Source of the DNA: Arthrobacter sp. D5-1
GTDB taxonomy: Bacteria > Actinomycetota > Actinomycetes > Actinomycetales > Micrococcaceae
Reading direction: 5' to 3'
DNA length: 64,000 nt
NCBI RefSeq assembly: GCF_017357425.1
Contig: NZ_CP014572.1
Span: 186,001-250,000 of the forward strand
The position numbers and the translations under genes are program-made. The notes below the pieces were generated by a model. The model worked only from the letters and a program-made list of their open reading frames with translations. It searched no databases and was not told the DNA's origin. Each line of letters begins with the position of its first letter. Within the stretch, counting starts at the first letter, position 1. Positions 34,417 through 43,345 of the stretch are shown in pieces.

Positions 34417-35766
34417 TTAGGGCTGTACGGGCTCGAGCGTGGCGGTCAGGCTCTGTTCGTGGCTGTCCCGGATGAGGGTTACGGTCACCGACGCGCCGGC
34501 GGGTTGTTCGTGCACTGCTGCAGTGAGTTCGGCGGTGTCCTGGACCGGGTGGTTGTTGATTCCTGTGATGACGTCGTCTTTCCGGATGCCTGCTTTTTCT
34601 GCTGCTGATCCGGAGGTGACTTCGGTGACGGCGGCGCCACGGGAGAACACGGAGCCCTTCGCCGCGGCGTCCGTGGTGGCTTTGATGCCGAGCTGACCAT
34701 GGGTTGCGGTCCCGGATGCGATGATCTCCTGGGCGATTCTCTTGGCATTATCGATCGGGATGGCAAAGCCGATCCCGACGTTGCCTGCCTGTGTGCCGGC
34801 AGTGCCGGCGGAGGGGGATGCGATGGCGACGTTTACGCCGATGACCTCGCCCCGGGCGTTGACCAGGGCTCCGCCGGAGTTGCCCGGGTTGATGGCCGCG
34901 TCGGTTTGGATCACTTCCAGGCTGGGGTTGCTGCCGGACGCCTGTGAGGGGATTTTTGCGGTGCTTCCCGAGGCGGTTTGCGCCGGTGGTGGTGGTGCCG
35001 CGCTGATGGTCCTGTTTAGGGCCGCGACGATTCCTTTCGTCACCGTCCCGGACAGGCCCAGCGGTGTTCCGATCGCAACGGCGGTGTCGCCGACATTGAT
35101 TTTTGACGAGTCTGCCAGGACTGCCGGGATCAGGGAGGGGGCCTGGATGCGGATCACGGCGAGATCCGCGAGCGGGTCCGCGCCTACCAGGGTCCCGGCG
35201 TAGACGTGGTTGTCGCTGCTGCGTACCTGAATGACCGGTGTGCTTGTGGCGCCGTCAAGAGTGACCACGTGTGCGTTCGTGAGGATGTCTCCTTTGGCGT
35301 CGAGGATGATCCCTGACCCGATGCCGCGGGTGGTGCCTGAGCTGACGGCGAGGGTGACGACGCTCGGTGTGGCCTTCTGTGCTGCCGTGGCGACGGTATC
35401 GCTGGTACCGGTGTTGTTCACCACTATCCGGGATGTTCCCGGCGAGGTGGACACCCCGGCCGTTGCCGGGCCGTCCAACAGCGCGTCGGCGCCGGCTGCG
35501 ACCGTGCCACCGACGAGGGCGGCAATGACCAGTGAGGCGGCGAAGACGGGGGTGCTGCAGCGCCATTTCCTGCCGGTCGGGCCGGGAGCCGGGGGCGTCG
35601 GTGGACGGAGGTTAGTGACCGGTGGGGCGAACTGGGAGGGATCGGCATGGGCCGCGTCATCCCACGGGATGGAACCTTGACCCGGGTACACCCACGGGTC
35701 AGGGCCGGGGCCTGACTGCGCCGGATGAGGCCCACGGGGGCCAGCGGAATCTGGGGTGTGTGTCAT
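34417..35766 (-). CDS. HtrA/DegP-like membrane-anchored serine protease with PDZ domain
   Basis: A 449-aa protein. A Pro-rich cytoplasmic N terminus precedes one membrane helix (about 73-95). The trypsin-like domain has H166 (LTNAHVV), D201 (ADLAVI) and S297 (NPGNSGGAL). A C-terminal PDZ domain carries SAAEKAGIRKDDVITGINNH. It degrades or refolds damaged proteins outside the membrane. ATG at 35766 begins MTHTPDSAG; an in-frame upstream start lacks support. It is downstream of the PepSY gene, likely one operon. Confidence 0.93.
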   Translation of the reverse strand: MTHTPDSAGPRGPHPAQSGPGPDPWVYPGQGSIPWDDAAHADPSQFAPPVTNLRPPTPPAPGPTGRKWRCSTPVFAASLVIAALVGGTVAAGADALLDGPATAGVSTSPGTSRIVVNNTGTSDTVATAAQKATPSVVTLAVSSGTTRGIGSGIILDAKGDILTNAHVVTLDGATSTPVIQVRSSDNHVYAGTLVGADPLADLAVIRIQAPSLIPAVLADSSKINVGDTAVAIGTPLGLSGTVTKGIVAALNRTISAAPPPPAQTASGSTAKIPSQASGSNPSLEVIQTDAAINPGNSGGALVNARGEVIGVNVAIASPSAGTAGTQAGNVGIGFAIPIDNAKRIAQEIIASGTATHGQLGIKATTDAAAKGSVFSRGAAVTEVTSGSAAEKAGIRKDDVITGINNHPVQDTAELTAAVHEQPAGASVTVTLIRDSHEQSLTATLEPVQP

Positions 35767-35890
35767 CAAGTCCGTCCCTGTGACTGTGCTGCAGGGGATT
35801 CCCTGCAACAGGAAAGTGGGGTATCCGGCACCGGCAGGTGAAGCCGGCGTCGGGAATGGGGCAACCGGTACCCCGTCAGGTTTAGGGTCG

Positions 35891-36142
35891 TTATTCTCCG
35901 GAGGAAGCGGTGCGGTTCATCAGGTGCTCCAGCAGCGCTGCTTCGGGCCGGTCGGGGTTCCGGGAAACACATTCCTCCAACTGCTCCCGGTTTCGTTCGG
36001 CCCCGGCCGTGGTGTCGGCCAAGATTTCATCGATAAGTTCCCGCGCCTGCTCCTGCAATGTCGTTTTTGGGTACCTGGCGGTGGAGGAAGGAACAGAGAC
36101 CGGCCCGCCCCCGCTTCCTTCCTCCACATCGTTTGGTTTCAT
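35891..36142 (-). CDS. Small hypothetical protein between PepSY and HtrA genes
   Basis: An 83-aa acidic protein (ARELIDEILADTTAG, NREQLEECVSRNPD), mostly helical, with no signal peptide. ATG at 36142 follows AGGAA; the longer frame to 36274 would be an arginine-rich leader without support. It starts 22 bp after the PepSY stop. No family recognised. Confidence 0.55.
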   Translation of the reverse strand: MKPNDVEEGSGGGPVSVPSSTARYPKTTLQEQARELIDEILADTTAGAERNREQLEECVSRNPDRPEAALLEHLMNRTASSGE

Positions 36143-36164
36143 CAATTTCCTGTGCCCGGAGGCC

Positions 36165-36719
36165 TTACTTGGTGCCCGGAGTACTGGTGTCCGGTGTTTC
36201 GTTGGACTCCGTTTCGGTAGTGTTTTCGGCACCCTTCTGACCGTTCTCCTGTGAGTCGGCCGTTTCGGTGGCAAGTACGGTGGCGTTGCCGGCGTCGATC
36301 TTCACTTCGTGCACGGCACCGGTGCTGTCTTTGACCGTCACTTCGTACACCAAGGATCCGTTTTCGTCACCGAGGTGGGAGGCCGTGGCAGTGGAACCGG
36401 GCAGGGAAGCCGCAGCGGCCGTTTCAGCGGCCTTGGCATCGATGGTCGCCAGTGCGGTCAGGTTCCCGGATTCTTGGGCGTCGGATTGCTCCCCTGCCGT
36501 TTCGGGGACGGTAATGGAGCCTTTGAGCTGTGGTTCCTGCTGGCCGGCATCGGACTTCCCACCATCGGCTGTGCTGCCGGTGGCCGGCGACGTGACCGGA
36601 GGCGATGGTGTGGTGCTGGCGTTGGCCGCTGAAAGCCCGACGACCGCGGTGCCGCCAACGAGTGCCAACCCGGCAAGTGCCCCGATGAGGGTCTTGCGTT
36701 TGGGTGAGGTGTTGTCCAT
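36165..36719 (-). CDS. PepSY domain secreted protein
   Basis: A 184-aa exported protein. The signal sequence is KTLIGALAGLALVGGTAVVGLSAANA, followed by a Ser/Thr/Pro linker. A PepSY domain follows (AKAAETAAAASLPGSTATAS, then SLVYEVTVKDSTGAVHEVKIDAGNA), and then an acidic Glu/Thr-rich tail. PepSY domains are often modulators of proteases or sensors in the envelope. CTGAG-type repeats lie about 90-110 bp upstream of the ATG. Confidence 0.88.
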   Translation of the reverse strand: MDNTSPKRKTLIGALAGLALVGGTAVVGLSAANASTTPSPPVTSPATGSTADGGKSDAGQQEPQLKGSITVPETAGEQSDAQESGNLTALATIDAKAAETAAAASLPGSTATASHLGDENGSLVYEVTVKDSTGAVHEVKIDAGNATVLATETADSQENGQKGAENTTETESNETPDTSTPGTK

Positions 36720-36805
36720 GATCGTGCCTTTCGGAGAGTCGTAATCAACGCCGCCCGGGTCCGGGTGGTTTCTTCGGCGCCTACAGCCAGTCTCGACCGC
36801 GGGCC

Positions 36806-36832
36806 CTTAGAGGACGCTGAGGGGTCCTGAGA
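36806..36832. promoter_or_regulatory. CTGAG-type direct repeats upstream of the PepSY operon
   Basis: CTTAGA (36806), CTGAGG (36817) and CTGAGA (36827) are spaced 11 and 10 bp, one helical turn. They match the arrays at 40550, 43279 and 43314. Likely binding site for the OmpR-type regulator encoded at 42529-43233. Confidence 0.6.
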
Positions 36833-37001
36833 ATTCCCGGCAGCCGGACACATGCGGAGAGTACTCAGGACACGCGGCCGGCAACCGCATGAGAGGCCAG
36901 GAGCGCGCTGGCTCAGTAGGAGAGGCTGGTGTCACCGCACCGTCCAGGCGGTCTCCTTTTTTGCTGCGCCGGGTACCCGTGTCGGGGCGATGTCGCCGGG
37001 A

Positions 37002-37205
37002 TCAGAGGACGAACGCAAAGACGAGGCCGAGGATGGCAAGTGCTTCTGTCAGGGCAAGTCCGAGGAATGCGATGGGTTGAAGAATTTTTTGTGCTTCCGG
37101 CTGGCGGGCCACGCCGTTGATATAGGCCGCGAACACGAGCCCGACACCGATGCCCCCGCCGATGGCGGACAGGCCGTAGCCGACGAGGTTGAGACTGCCT
37201 TTCAT
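37002..37205 (-). CDS. atpE: Orphan ATP synthase F0 subunit c
   Basis: A 67-aa double-helix hairpin with the subunit c pattern: [30 protein letters not shown], with the polar loop R-Q-P, then [21 protein letters not shown] with the ion-carrying Glu in LTEAL. The ring proton site is therefore present. No other ATP synthase gene is near. It follows the ABC exporter genes on the same strand. A second chromosomal copy may exist; a role as a spare c-subunit under envelope stress is speculation. Confidence 0.9.
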   Translation of the reverse strand: MKGSLNLVGYGLSAIGGGIGVGLVFAAYINGVARQPEAQKILQPIAFLGLALTEALAILGLVFAFVL

Positions 37206-37356
37206 GGTTCTACCTTTCAGTCGCCCGTTTTCGGACGTGGAGTTCATGGTTAGAGTGGCGGCCGGTTCTGTGCCCCGGCTCGGGAACCGTGCACCGGTTT
37301 CGTTCCGCCTGTTGCTTTGGCTGGGGCCCGGCAGGGGGCGGGTCCGGGGTTCAGGT

Positions 37357-37926
37357 TCAGTCTGTTTTTTCGCCGGTGCCCTGGGCTTTGGTGGCTGTTC
37401 CTTGGGCGGGGGCGTAGCCGCTGGCGGCGGCTTCGATGCTGATCTTCACTTCGTTGGCGGAGCTGCGGTAGAGGCTGTATTTGTTCTCCGGGTAGTGCCC
37501 GGTGCCGGTGCCGTTGTCGAAGTAGATGGTCGTGGCCTGTCCGGGGGTGAGGGTGAGCCCGTCAAGTTTCTGGTAGTAGGACTCCGTGGTGCCGGTGGTG
37601 GTGTCTTTCATGGTGTAGTACACCTCCAGCCCGGTCATAGGGGCGGTGCTGGTGTTGGTGAGCGTGAACTGGAGCCGGTCTGCAAGGGCTGCCTTGGTGG
37701 TGGGATCGACGTTGTTTTCGGCCATGACGTCCGTGATCGTCAGCCCGGTTTTGGTTCCCGTGGCGGTGATGGGGTTGGTGGTGACAGGCAGGACAGTGGC
37801 TGCGGAGGGGGTGGCCGAGGGCGCTGCTCCGGGCTGTGCCGGGCCGGTGATGGTGGCCTGCATGATCAGGACGGCGGCCACCAGCACCGCGACGAAGGCT
37901 CCCAGGCTGAGGAGTGCTTTTTTCAT
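37357..37926 (-). CDS. Exported protein of the ABC exporter operon
   Basis: A 189-aa protein with an N-terminal membrane helix ([19 protein letters not shown]) and an external beta-rich domain ([24 protein letters not shown]...). The sandwich-like domain resembles extracytoplasmic proteins adjacent to ABC-2 exporters. It starts just after the permease gene (3 bp apart), so it is co-expressed. Family not named. Confidence 0.7.
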   Translation of the reverse strand: MKKALLSLGAFVAVLVAAVLIMQATITGPAQPGAAPSATPSAATVLPVTTNPITATGTKTGLTITDVMAENNVDPTTKAALADRLQFTLTNTSTAPMTGLEVYYTMKDTTTGTTESYYQKLDGLTLTPGQATTIYFDNGTGTGHYPENKYSLYRSSANEVKISIEAAASGYAPAQGTATKAQGTGEKTD

Positions 37927-37928
37927 GG

Positions 37929-38900
37929 TCAGGTGACCTTTCTGAGTAGTTTGGTGCGGGTGGCTGCGAGGAAGGATCCTGTCAGTGCGGTGATGAAGCC
38001 GGTCATGAGCCAGAGGGTGTTGTTGAACGTCCCGGCCCAGATTAGGTTGAAGGGTTGCCCGTTGTATTGGTCTTTGATGCCGAGCCAGGCGAAGAGCGGG
38101 CGTTCGAATTGTTTGGTCATGGAGGTTTGCTCAATGAGGTCCCGGGCTGTTTCGTATCCGCTGAAGTTGGCCATGATGGCCTGTTCGTGGGTCTTATCGA
38201 CCTGCAGGCTGGCGAAAAGGCCTCCGGGGATCTGGTTGTCAGGGTCCATGGTGTCCCCGATCTGGGGGATCACGAGCACCACGACGAGCCAGATGACCAG
38301 GGCCAGGATCAGGCCGGAGGCAGGGGTCCGTGTTAATGCTGCGACGGTGAATGCCAGCAGCGACCACATGGTCAGGTACAGGGCGGTATGGGCCGCGGCA
38401 ACACCAAGTCTGACGTAGTCATCGCCTTGCAGGGGCGCGTTGGCCAGCAGCAGCAGAGTTGCCGTGATCACAGCGAACAAGGCCCCGGCCACCGCTGTCC
38501 AGAGGATGCCAACGGCCAGGATCTTGCCTCCGGCGAAGGTGTAGCGGCCCAGCGGGCGGCTGAAGATCAACTGCAGGGTCCCGTTGCCCCTTTCCTTCGC
38601 CACGAGCCCGTACCCGAGGATCACCGCGAACAGGCTGCCGACGATTTCCAGATATTCCATGCCGCCCCGGAGCATTTGCAGGGCCGCCAGCTGCGGCGGG
38701 GCGGTCCCGGCCGTCCCGCCGCTGCTGCGCAGCGCGGCCACATAGTTGTTGTAGTCATCGATCTTGATCCGGAAATCCGCTGCTGCGACCAGGACCGAGA
38801 GCATAACAACGGCGGCGAGGAACACGATAAGAGAGACCAGGGCGCGGCTGCGGGTGAGGTCTTTGAGTTCCTTCCCGCACAGAATCAGGGACTTAGGCAT
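37929..38900 (-). CDS. ABC-2 type permease (2)
   Basis: A 323-aa permease with about six hydrophobic segments. A large external region lies between the first two (IKIDDYNNYVAALRSSGGTAGTA), followed by GYGLVAKERGNGTLQLIFSRPLGR, a NosY/ABC-2 motif. ATG at 38900 overlaps the end of permease 1 by 8 nt. With permease 1 and the ATPase it forms an exporter; cargo unknown. Confidence 0.85.
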   Translation of the reverse strand: MPKSLILCGKELKDLTRSRALVSLIVFLAAVVMLSVLVAAADFRIKIDDYNNYVAALRSSGGTAGTAPPQLAALQMLRGGMEYLEIVGSLFAVILGYGLVAKERGNGTLQLIFSRPLGRYTFAGGKILAVGILWTAVAGALFAVITATLLLLANAPLQGDDYVRLGVAAAHTALYLTMWSLLAFTVAALTRTPASGLILALVIWLVVVLVIPQIGDTMDPDNQIPGGLFASLQVDKTHEQAIMANFSGYETARDLIEQTSMTKQFERPLFAWLGIKDQYNGQPFNLIWAGTFNNTLWLMTGFITALTGSFLAATRTKLLRKVT

Positions 38901-39795
38901 GAAGTTCGCTCCTGATCCGTTGCCGGTTCGTGGCCAACAGCACCACACACACCACGGCGAGGACGGCTCCGAGGATCAGCACCGGAGCCGCCACGGAGCC
39001 GGACACGGCCTGATCCTGGAGAATGATCGCGGCGGCGTGCTTGAACTGCTCACCCACGGACAGAGGGCCGGTGAAGCCGCTGGTGACCGCGAAGAAACCC
39101 ATCGGGGTAGCAGCCGGGGCCGGGACTGGGTTCAACAAAGACACCGGCAACGCTGCGGTCCCGGCCAGAGGCAGGATGAAGATCACGATGCTCCACAGGA
39201 CAATGGGGGCCAGCAGCGCCGTGGTGGTCGATGATGTGTGAAGGCCGCTGAGCATTCCCAGTACAAGGAAGGGCATCAGGAACAGCCACGCCAGGGCGTA
39301 GAGGCCCGCAAGCCGAAGGGATTCATCCCAGGTCGGCGGGGCGCCTGTGACGATGGCGATCCCGGTGAAGGTGAGGATGGCAGCTGCCGCCAACAGGAGG
39401 GCGAACAACGCCGCGAGACCGGTGAGTTTGGCCCCCAGGTAGGTGGCCGGGCTGATGTTGCGTGACAGGACCAGATCGGCGGTGCGGGCACGCCGGTCCC
39501 GGGTGGTGGACTGAACGCCGGTGATGATGGCCAGCAGCGCCCCGATCACAATGATGTAGATGACGTTGTTTCGTGCGTAGTAGAGGGCCGGCAGCCCGTC
39601 GAAGGGGTTGTGCGCCGTTGTCAGACCCTGGGCGGCGACTTCGCGGTAGACGTCGCTGACGGTGGTCTTGGCGCTTGAGCCGATGAACGCCGACGCCGCG
39701 GTCATGCCCAGAAACACCGCCAGGACACCGCGGGGCAGCCGCTCACGGGAGATCGCGGTGATTTCCTGTCGGAGAGTCACCGTCCAGATGTTCAC
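38893..39795 (-). CDS. ABC-2 type permease (1)
   Basis: A 300-aa permease with six helices. After the first helix there is an external part (SSAKTTVSDVYREVAAQGLTTA), then DRRARTADLVLSRNISPATYLGAKL, the cytoplasmic coupling region typical of ABC-2 permeases. Its start overlaps the ATPase stop by 4 bp (ATGA), giving tight co-translation. It pairs with permease 2 as a heterodimer. Confidence 0.88.
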   Translation of the reverse strand: MNIWTVTLRQEITAISRERLPRGVLAVFLGMTAASAFIGSSAKTTVSDVYREVAAQGLTTAHNPFDGLPALYYARNNVIYIIVIGALLAIITGVQSTTRDRRARTADLVLSRNISPATYLGAKLTGLAALFALLLAAAAILTFTGIAIVTGAPPTWDESLRLAGLYALAWLFLMPFLVLGMLSGLHTSSTTTALLAPIVLWSIVIFILPLAGTAALPVSLLNPVPAPAATPMGFFAVTSGFTGPLSVGEQFKHAAAIILQDQAVSGSVAAPVLILGAVLAVVCVVLLATNRQRIRSELHA

Positions 39796-40526
39796 GGCCG
39801 GGCACCGGCTTCGATGTGCAGGTAGATGTCTTCCAGCGATTCCTGGTCCGGGAAGGCATCCAAGGTCGCGGCCACGGAGTTGTGGTAGATCAGGTTGCCC
39901 GAGCTGAGGATGCCGATGCTGGTGCAGGTCTTGGTCACTTCGGCTAGTAAATGGGTGTTCATGAAAATTGTGATCCCGAATTCCCGGTTCAGGTTGATGA
40001 TGATTTCACGCAGTTTCGCCACGCCCTGCGGGTCAAGGCCTGAGGTGGGTTCGTCCAGGAACAGGACCGAGGGTGTGTGCAGGATGGCCTGGGCGATCCC
40101 TGCACGTTGTCTCATTCCCTTGGAGAAGGTTCCCAGTCGCTCCCGGCCGTGACCGGTGAACTCCACGGCCTCCAGTGCCGCTGCGACCATCTGCCGTGGC
40201 CGGTCGACACCTGAGAGTCCGGCGAAGAAGAGCAGGTTCTCCTCCAAGGTGAGGTTTCCGTAGAACTGCACGTTTTCGGGTAGGTACCCGATGTTCCGGC
40301 GGACTTGGGCTGCTTCTTTGTCGATGTCATACCCACAAATCCGCCCGGACCCCGAGGACGCTGGAAGCAGCGTCGTGAGGATGTTTACCGTCGTGGTTTT
40401 GCCGGCTCCGTTATGACCCAGGAGACCGAAAATCTCGCCCTCGGGGACACGAAGGGTCAGGGGGTTCAGCGCGGTGTCCCTGCCGTACTTCTTGGTCAGT
40501 TGCGTGGTTTCGATTGCCATGTCCAT
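39792..40526 (-). CDS. ABC transporter ATP-binding protein
   Basis: A 244-aa ATPase with Walker A GHNGAGKTTT, Q-loop region GYLPENVQFY, signature FSKGMRQRAGIAQA, Walker B VLFLDEPTSGLD and H-loop MNTHLL. The signature variant is common in NosF/ABC-2 exporters. ATG at 40526 is used; a CTAAGA/CTGAGA repeat pair lies 24 bp upstream. It leads the operon that runs through the permeases, the exported protein and atpE. Confidence 0.95.
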   Translation of the reverse strand: MDMAIETTQLTKKYGRDTALNPLTLRVPEGEIFGLLGHNGAGKTTTVNILTTLLPASSGSGRICGYDIDKEAAQVRRNIGYLPENVQFYGNLTLEENLLFFAGLSGVDRPRQMVAAALEAVEFTGHGRERLGTFSKGMRQRAGIAQAILHTPSVLFLDEPTSGLDPQGVAKLREIIINLNREFGITIFMNTHLLAEVTKTCTSIGILSSGNLIYHNSVAATLDAFPDQESLEDIYLHIEAGARP

Positions 40527-40549
40527 GCGGCAACCGTAAAACCGGGCCG

Positions 40550-40566
40550 CTAAGAGCGCCCTGAGA
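40550..40566. promoter_or_regulatory. CTGAG-type direct repeat upstream of the ABC operon
   Basis: CTAAGA and CTGAGA are separated by five bases, the same 11-bp period as at 43279 and 43314. They lie 24 bp before the ATPase start. Confidence 0.65.
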
Positions 40567-40583
40567 GAACCGCAGGCCAGGGC

Positions 40584-40901
40584 TCAAATGCTTCCGGAGT
40601 CGAAGCGGCCCAGAGTGTGCGGGGCCGCCTCAAGATGTTCGCGCTCATCATCGACCAGCCGTTCCTCGCGGTGCAGTTCCTGCGGGAAGCCCTGCGGAAT
40701 GACCGGATCAGCAGGTCCATGGGCTAGGCTTGCCGGGCCGCGGCCCCCGTTGGGGGCACGTACCGGCGCGGTCGCGGAAACCGGAGCCGCGGATGAGGCC
40801 CGGTGGTGGGAGTGTTCGGCCCCGGCGGCAGCCCCGATTCCAAGAGCCGAGACAACGGCCAGGGTCAAAGCGGCGGTCAGAGTCGCACGGAGCTTCTTCA
40901 T
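40584..40901 (-). CDS. Small exported protein divergent from the histidine kinase
   Basis: A 105-aa protein with a classic signal peptide (KKLRATLTAALTLAVVSALGIGAAAGA). The mature part is short and His/Pro/Ala-rich, with a Glu/Arg-rich end (LHREERLVDDEREHLE). No family recognised. Its start is 80 bp from the histidine kinase start, in the opposite direction, with a CTGAG site between. Confidence 0.65.
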   Translation of the reverse strand: MKKLRATLTAALTLAVVSALGIGAAAGAEHSHHRASSAAPVSATAPVRAPNGGRGPASLAHGPADPVIPQGFPQELHREERLVDDEREHLEAAPHTLGRFDSGSI

Positions 40902-40924
40902 ACCCCCACCCTTTCGTGGTTTTG

Positions 40925-40941
40925 CTGAGAGAGGGCTGTGC
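40925..40941. promoter_or_regulatory. Possible CTGAG-type site between the secreted protein and kinase genes
   Basis: CTGAGA, five bases, CTGTGC is a weaker match to the repeat pairs at 40550 and 43279. Confidence 0.4.
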
Positions 40942-40981
40942 GCAAGTTGTTCGAACGACGGGGGTGACCGATCCTTGGATC

Positions 40982-42424
40982 ATGAACCAGGACAGCTCCG
41001 CGCCCGCTGCACCCGGGGACGCAGAACCCCGGAAACGGTGGGGCATTCGTAAACGCGCCACCGCAACCGCGATGGCAGTTGTTGCAGCGGCCTTGGCGGT
41101 GGGGGGAATCATTTTGCTCGTGTTGCTGCAGACCTCGTTGATCGCCGCCACGGAGAGCGCGGCCAGGCAAAAGGCCCAGGATGTGATTACCCAGATCAAT
41201 GATCAGGATGTCTCCGAAGCGGCCCAATACATTGCCTCAACGGCCCATTCGGGCCAGATTGTTCAGATCCTGGACCCGGCCGGCAAAGTCCTGGCCGCCT
41301 CTGTTCCGGCGGCGACGAAAGAACCGCTGTCGGATTTACGGCCCGGCCCCGGACAAACCCTGACCCGGGACGTGACCAGCCTGCAAAGCATCGGTGATGA
41401 GGATGAATTCCTGATCATCGCCAGCGGGGCACAGGACGGCACCGGAACCTATACCGTGCTGGTGGCAGCCACCGTCCAGGTTCAGGCGGATACCGTCGCG
41501 ACAGTGGGATGGTTCGTGCTCGGAGCCACCCCCGTGCTGCTCGCCGTTGTCGGCGCCGCAGTCTGGATGCTCGTGGGCCGGTCGCTGCGTCAGGTCGAGC
41601 GGATCCGGGGCCAGGTCGCAGCAATCAACGCCCAGCGCCTGGACGGACGGGTGGAGGTGCCACCGACCGGAGATGAGATCCATGCCCTGGCGTTGACGAT
41701 GAACGAAATGCTTGAGCGGCTCGAAGCCTCCGACCGTGAGCAGCGCCGGTTCGTCTCCGATGCCAGCCATGAACTACGCAGTCCCTTGGCGACCTTGGGC
41801 GCCGGGGTGGAAATCGCTGCCGCCGACCCCTCCGGGGAAACGTGGAACGGAATGAAAGATGTCCTGGCCGGGGAAACAGCCCGGATGCGGTACCTGGTCG
41901 AGGATCTGCTCACCCTGGCCAAAACCAATGACGGGACGTTCTCGGCAAAGCACACCGATGTTGACCTCGATGACGTGATGGACCAGGAAATCCGGAGACT
42001 CCGTTCCACCAGCCGCCACCGGATCACCGCTCACCTGAGCCCTGCCCGGGTGAGCGGGGACGCCCGACGCCTAAGCCAGGTAGTACGCAACATACTGGAC
42101 AACGCCGACCGCCACGCCCACTCCTGCATCGCCATCGGGCTGGCCGCCGGACCCGCCGGCGCCGTGCTCACTATCGACAATGACGGCCCCCCGATCCCTC
42201 TGCCGGAGCGGGAACGGGTCTTTGAGCGTTTCGTCCGACTCGATGAAAGCCGTTCCCGGGAAAGCGGCGGCAGTGGACTCGGACTGGCCATTGCCGCCGG
42301 GATCATGGCATCACATCATGGGACGGTCCGGGCCACCGAAACAACGGAGGGGAACTGCCGTTTTGAACTCACATGGCCCCCCGCGGCCGACCCTTCCGGA
42401 CCCGACCCCACCCGCAGGTCCTGA
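40982..42424 (+). CDS. Sensor histidine kinase
   Basis: A 480-aa membrane kinase. The first helix (about 27-55) and second helix (about 176-198) bracket an extracytoplasmic sensor domain of about 115 residues. A HAMP domain follows, then the dimerisation helix with His263 (FVSDASHELRSPLATL). N-box, G-box and F-box are seen as VVRNILDNADRHA, ERFVRLDESRSRESGGSGLGL. It is convergent with the OmpR-type regulator, its presumed partner. ATG at 40982 is used; a ribosome-binding site is weak. Confidence 0.93.
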   Translation: MNQDSSAPAAPGDAEPRKRWGIRKRATATAMAVVAAALAVGGIILLVLLQTSLIAATESAARQKAQDVITQINDQDVSEAAQYIASTAHSGQIVQILDPAGKVLAASVPAATKEPLSDLRPGPGQTLTRDVTSLQSIGDEDEFLIIASGAQDGTGTYTVLVAATVQVQADTVATVGWFVLGATPVLLAVVGAAVWMLVGRSLRQVERIRGQVAAINAQRLDGRVEVPPTGDEIHALALTMNEMLERLEASDREQRRFVSDASHELRSPLATLGAGVEIAAADPSGETWNGMKDVLAGETARMRYLVEDLLTLAKTNDGTFSAKHTDVDLDDVMDQEIRRLRSTSRHRITAHLSPARVSGDARRLSQVVRNILDNADRHAHSCIAIGLAAGPAGAVLTIDNDGPPIPLPERERVFERFVRLDESRSRESGGSGLGLAIAAGIMASHHGTVRATETTEGNCRFELTWPPAADPSGPDPTRRS

Positions 42425-42528
42425 CTGCGGAAAGTGCCCCGAACCGCGGCGCAACGTAACCGGCACCGGGGCCGCGAACACTCAAAAGGAAACTCTCAAA
42501 AGTGGTCTGCGCCCCGCTCCGGGGCGCG

Positions 42529-43233
42529 TCAGGTCCCGGATGTGCCCGCTGACCTGCCGGGCTTGTCCGCGGTGATCTGGTACCCCATGCCCCGGACCGT
42601 GGTGAGGGTCTGCACGCCGAAAGGCCCGTCGATTTTGCGCCGCAGATAGCCGATGTAAACTTCCACGACGTTGTCGCCGCCCTCGAACGCGGGGTCCCAG
42701 ACGTTGTCCAGGATTTCGTTTTTGGACACCACCTGATCGTGCCGGCGCATCAGGTACTGCAACAGCCCGTATTCCCGTGGCGTGAGCCCGATCAGTTCGT
42801 CGCCGCGTCGGACACTGCGGCTGACCGGGTCCAGGCTCAGCGTTCCCAGTGTGAGCACCACTGGCCGTTCCGGGGCGCCGCGGCGCATGAGCGCCCGGAT
42901 CCTGGCCACCAGGACGAGGAAGCTGAAGGGCTTGGTCAGGTAATCATCGGCGCCCAGATCAAAAGCGTCCGTCTGGTCGTACTCGCCGTCCTTGGCCGTC
43001 AGCATCAGCACCGGGGTCCAAATTTTGCGTTCCCGGATTTCTTTGAGGACGTCGTAGCCGTTTTTCAGTGGAAGCATCAAATCCAGCAAGATCACGTCAT
43101 AGGGGTTCTCGGTCGCTGCCCAGAGCCCGCTGACCCCGTCATGGGTGACATCGACCACGAAACCCTCGTTGGTCAAACCCCGGCGGACGGTCTCAGCCAG
43201 CATTTTTTCATCCTCTACCAGCAGGATTCGCAT
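42529..43233 (-). CDS. OmpR/PhoB family response regulator
   Basis: A 234-aa regulator. The receiver domain has the acidic pair at E7-D8, phospho-acceptor D51 (ILLDLMLP), and K in YLTKPF. The C-terminal winged helix of OmpR type follows (GLTPREYGLLQYLMRRHDQVVSKNEI, VVEVYIGYLRRKI). ATG at 43233 begins MRILLVEDE. OmpR-type proteins bind direct repeats with about 11-bp spacing, as found upstream of its own gene and others here. Confidence 0.95.
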   Translation of the reverse strand: MRILLVEDEKMLAETVRRGLTNEGFVVDVTHDGVSGLWAATENPYDVILLDLMLPLKNGYDVLKEIRERKIWTPVLMLTAKDGEYDQTDAFDLGADDYLTKPFSFLVLVARIRALMRRGAPERPVVLTLGTLSLDPVSRSVRRGDELIGLTPREYGLLQYLMRRHDQVVSKNEILDNVWDPAFEGGDNVVEVYIGYLRRKIDGPFGVQTLTTVRGMGYQITADKPGRSAGTSGT

Positions 43234-43278
43234 CTCCTGGCTCCTTTCCTCGTTGGAAGGAAGTATCACGGACCCCAC

Positions 43279-43330
43279 CTGAGCCAAACCTGAGGAACAA
43301 ACGGGGAAGGTTCTCTCAGCATCTTCTCAG
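43279..43330. promoter_or_regulatory. Two CTGAG/CTCAG direct-repeat sites between the response regulator and PAP2 genes
   Basis: CTGAGC, five bases, CTGAGG is at 43279-43295. TCTCAG, five bases, TCTCAG is at 43314-43330 in the opposite sense. One points to each divergent gene, with 11-bp half-site spacing as expected for an OmpR-type dimer. Confidence 0.75.
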
Positions 43331-43345
43331 CGCCGGGCCGCCAAG

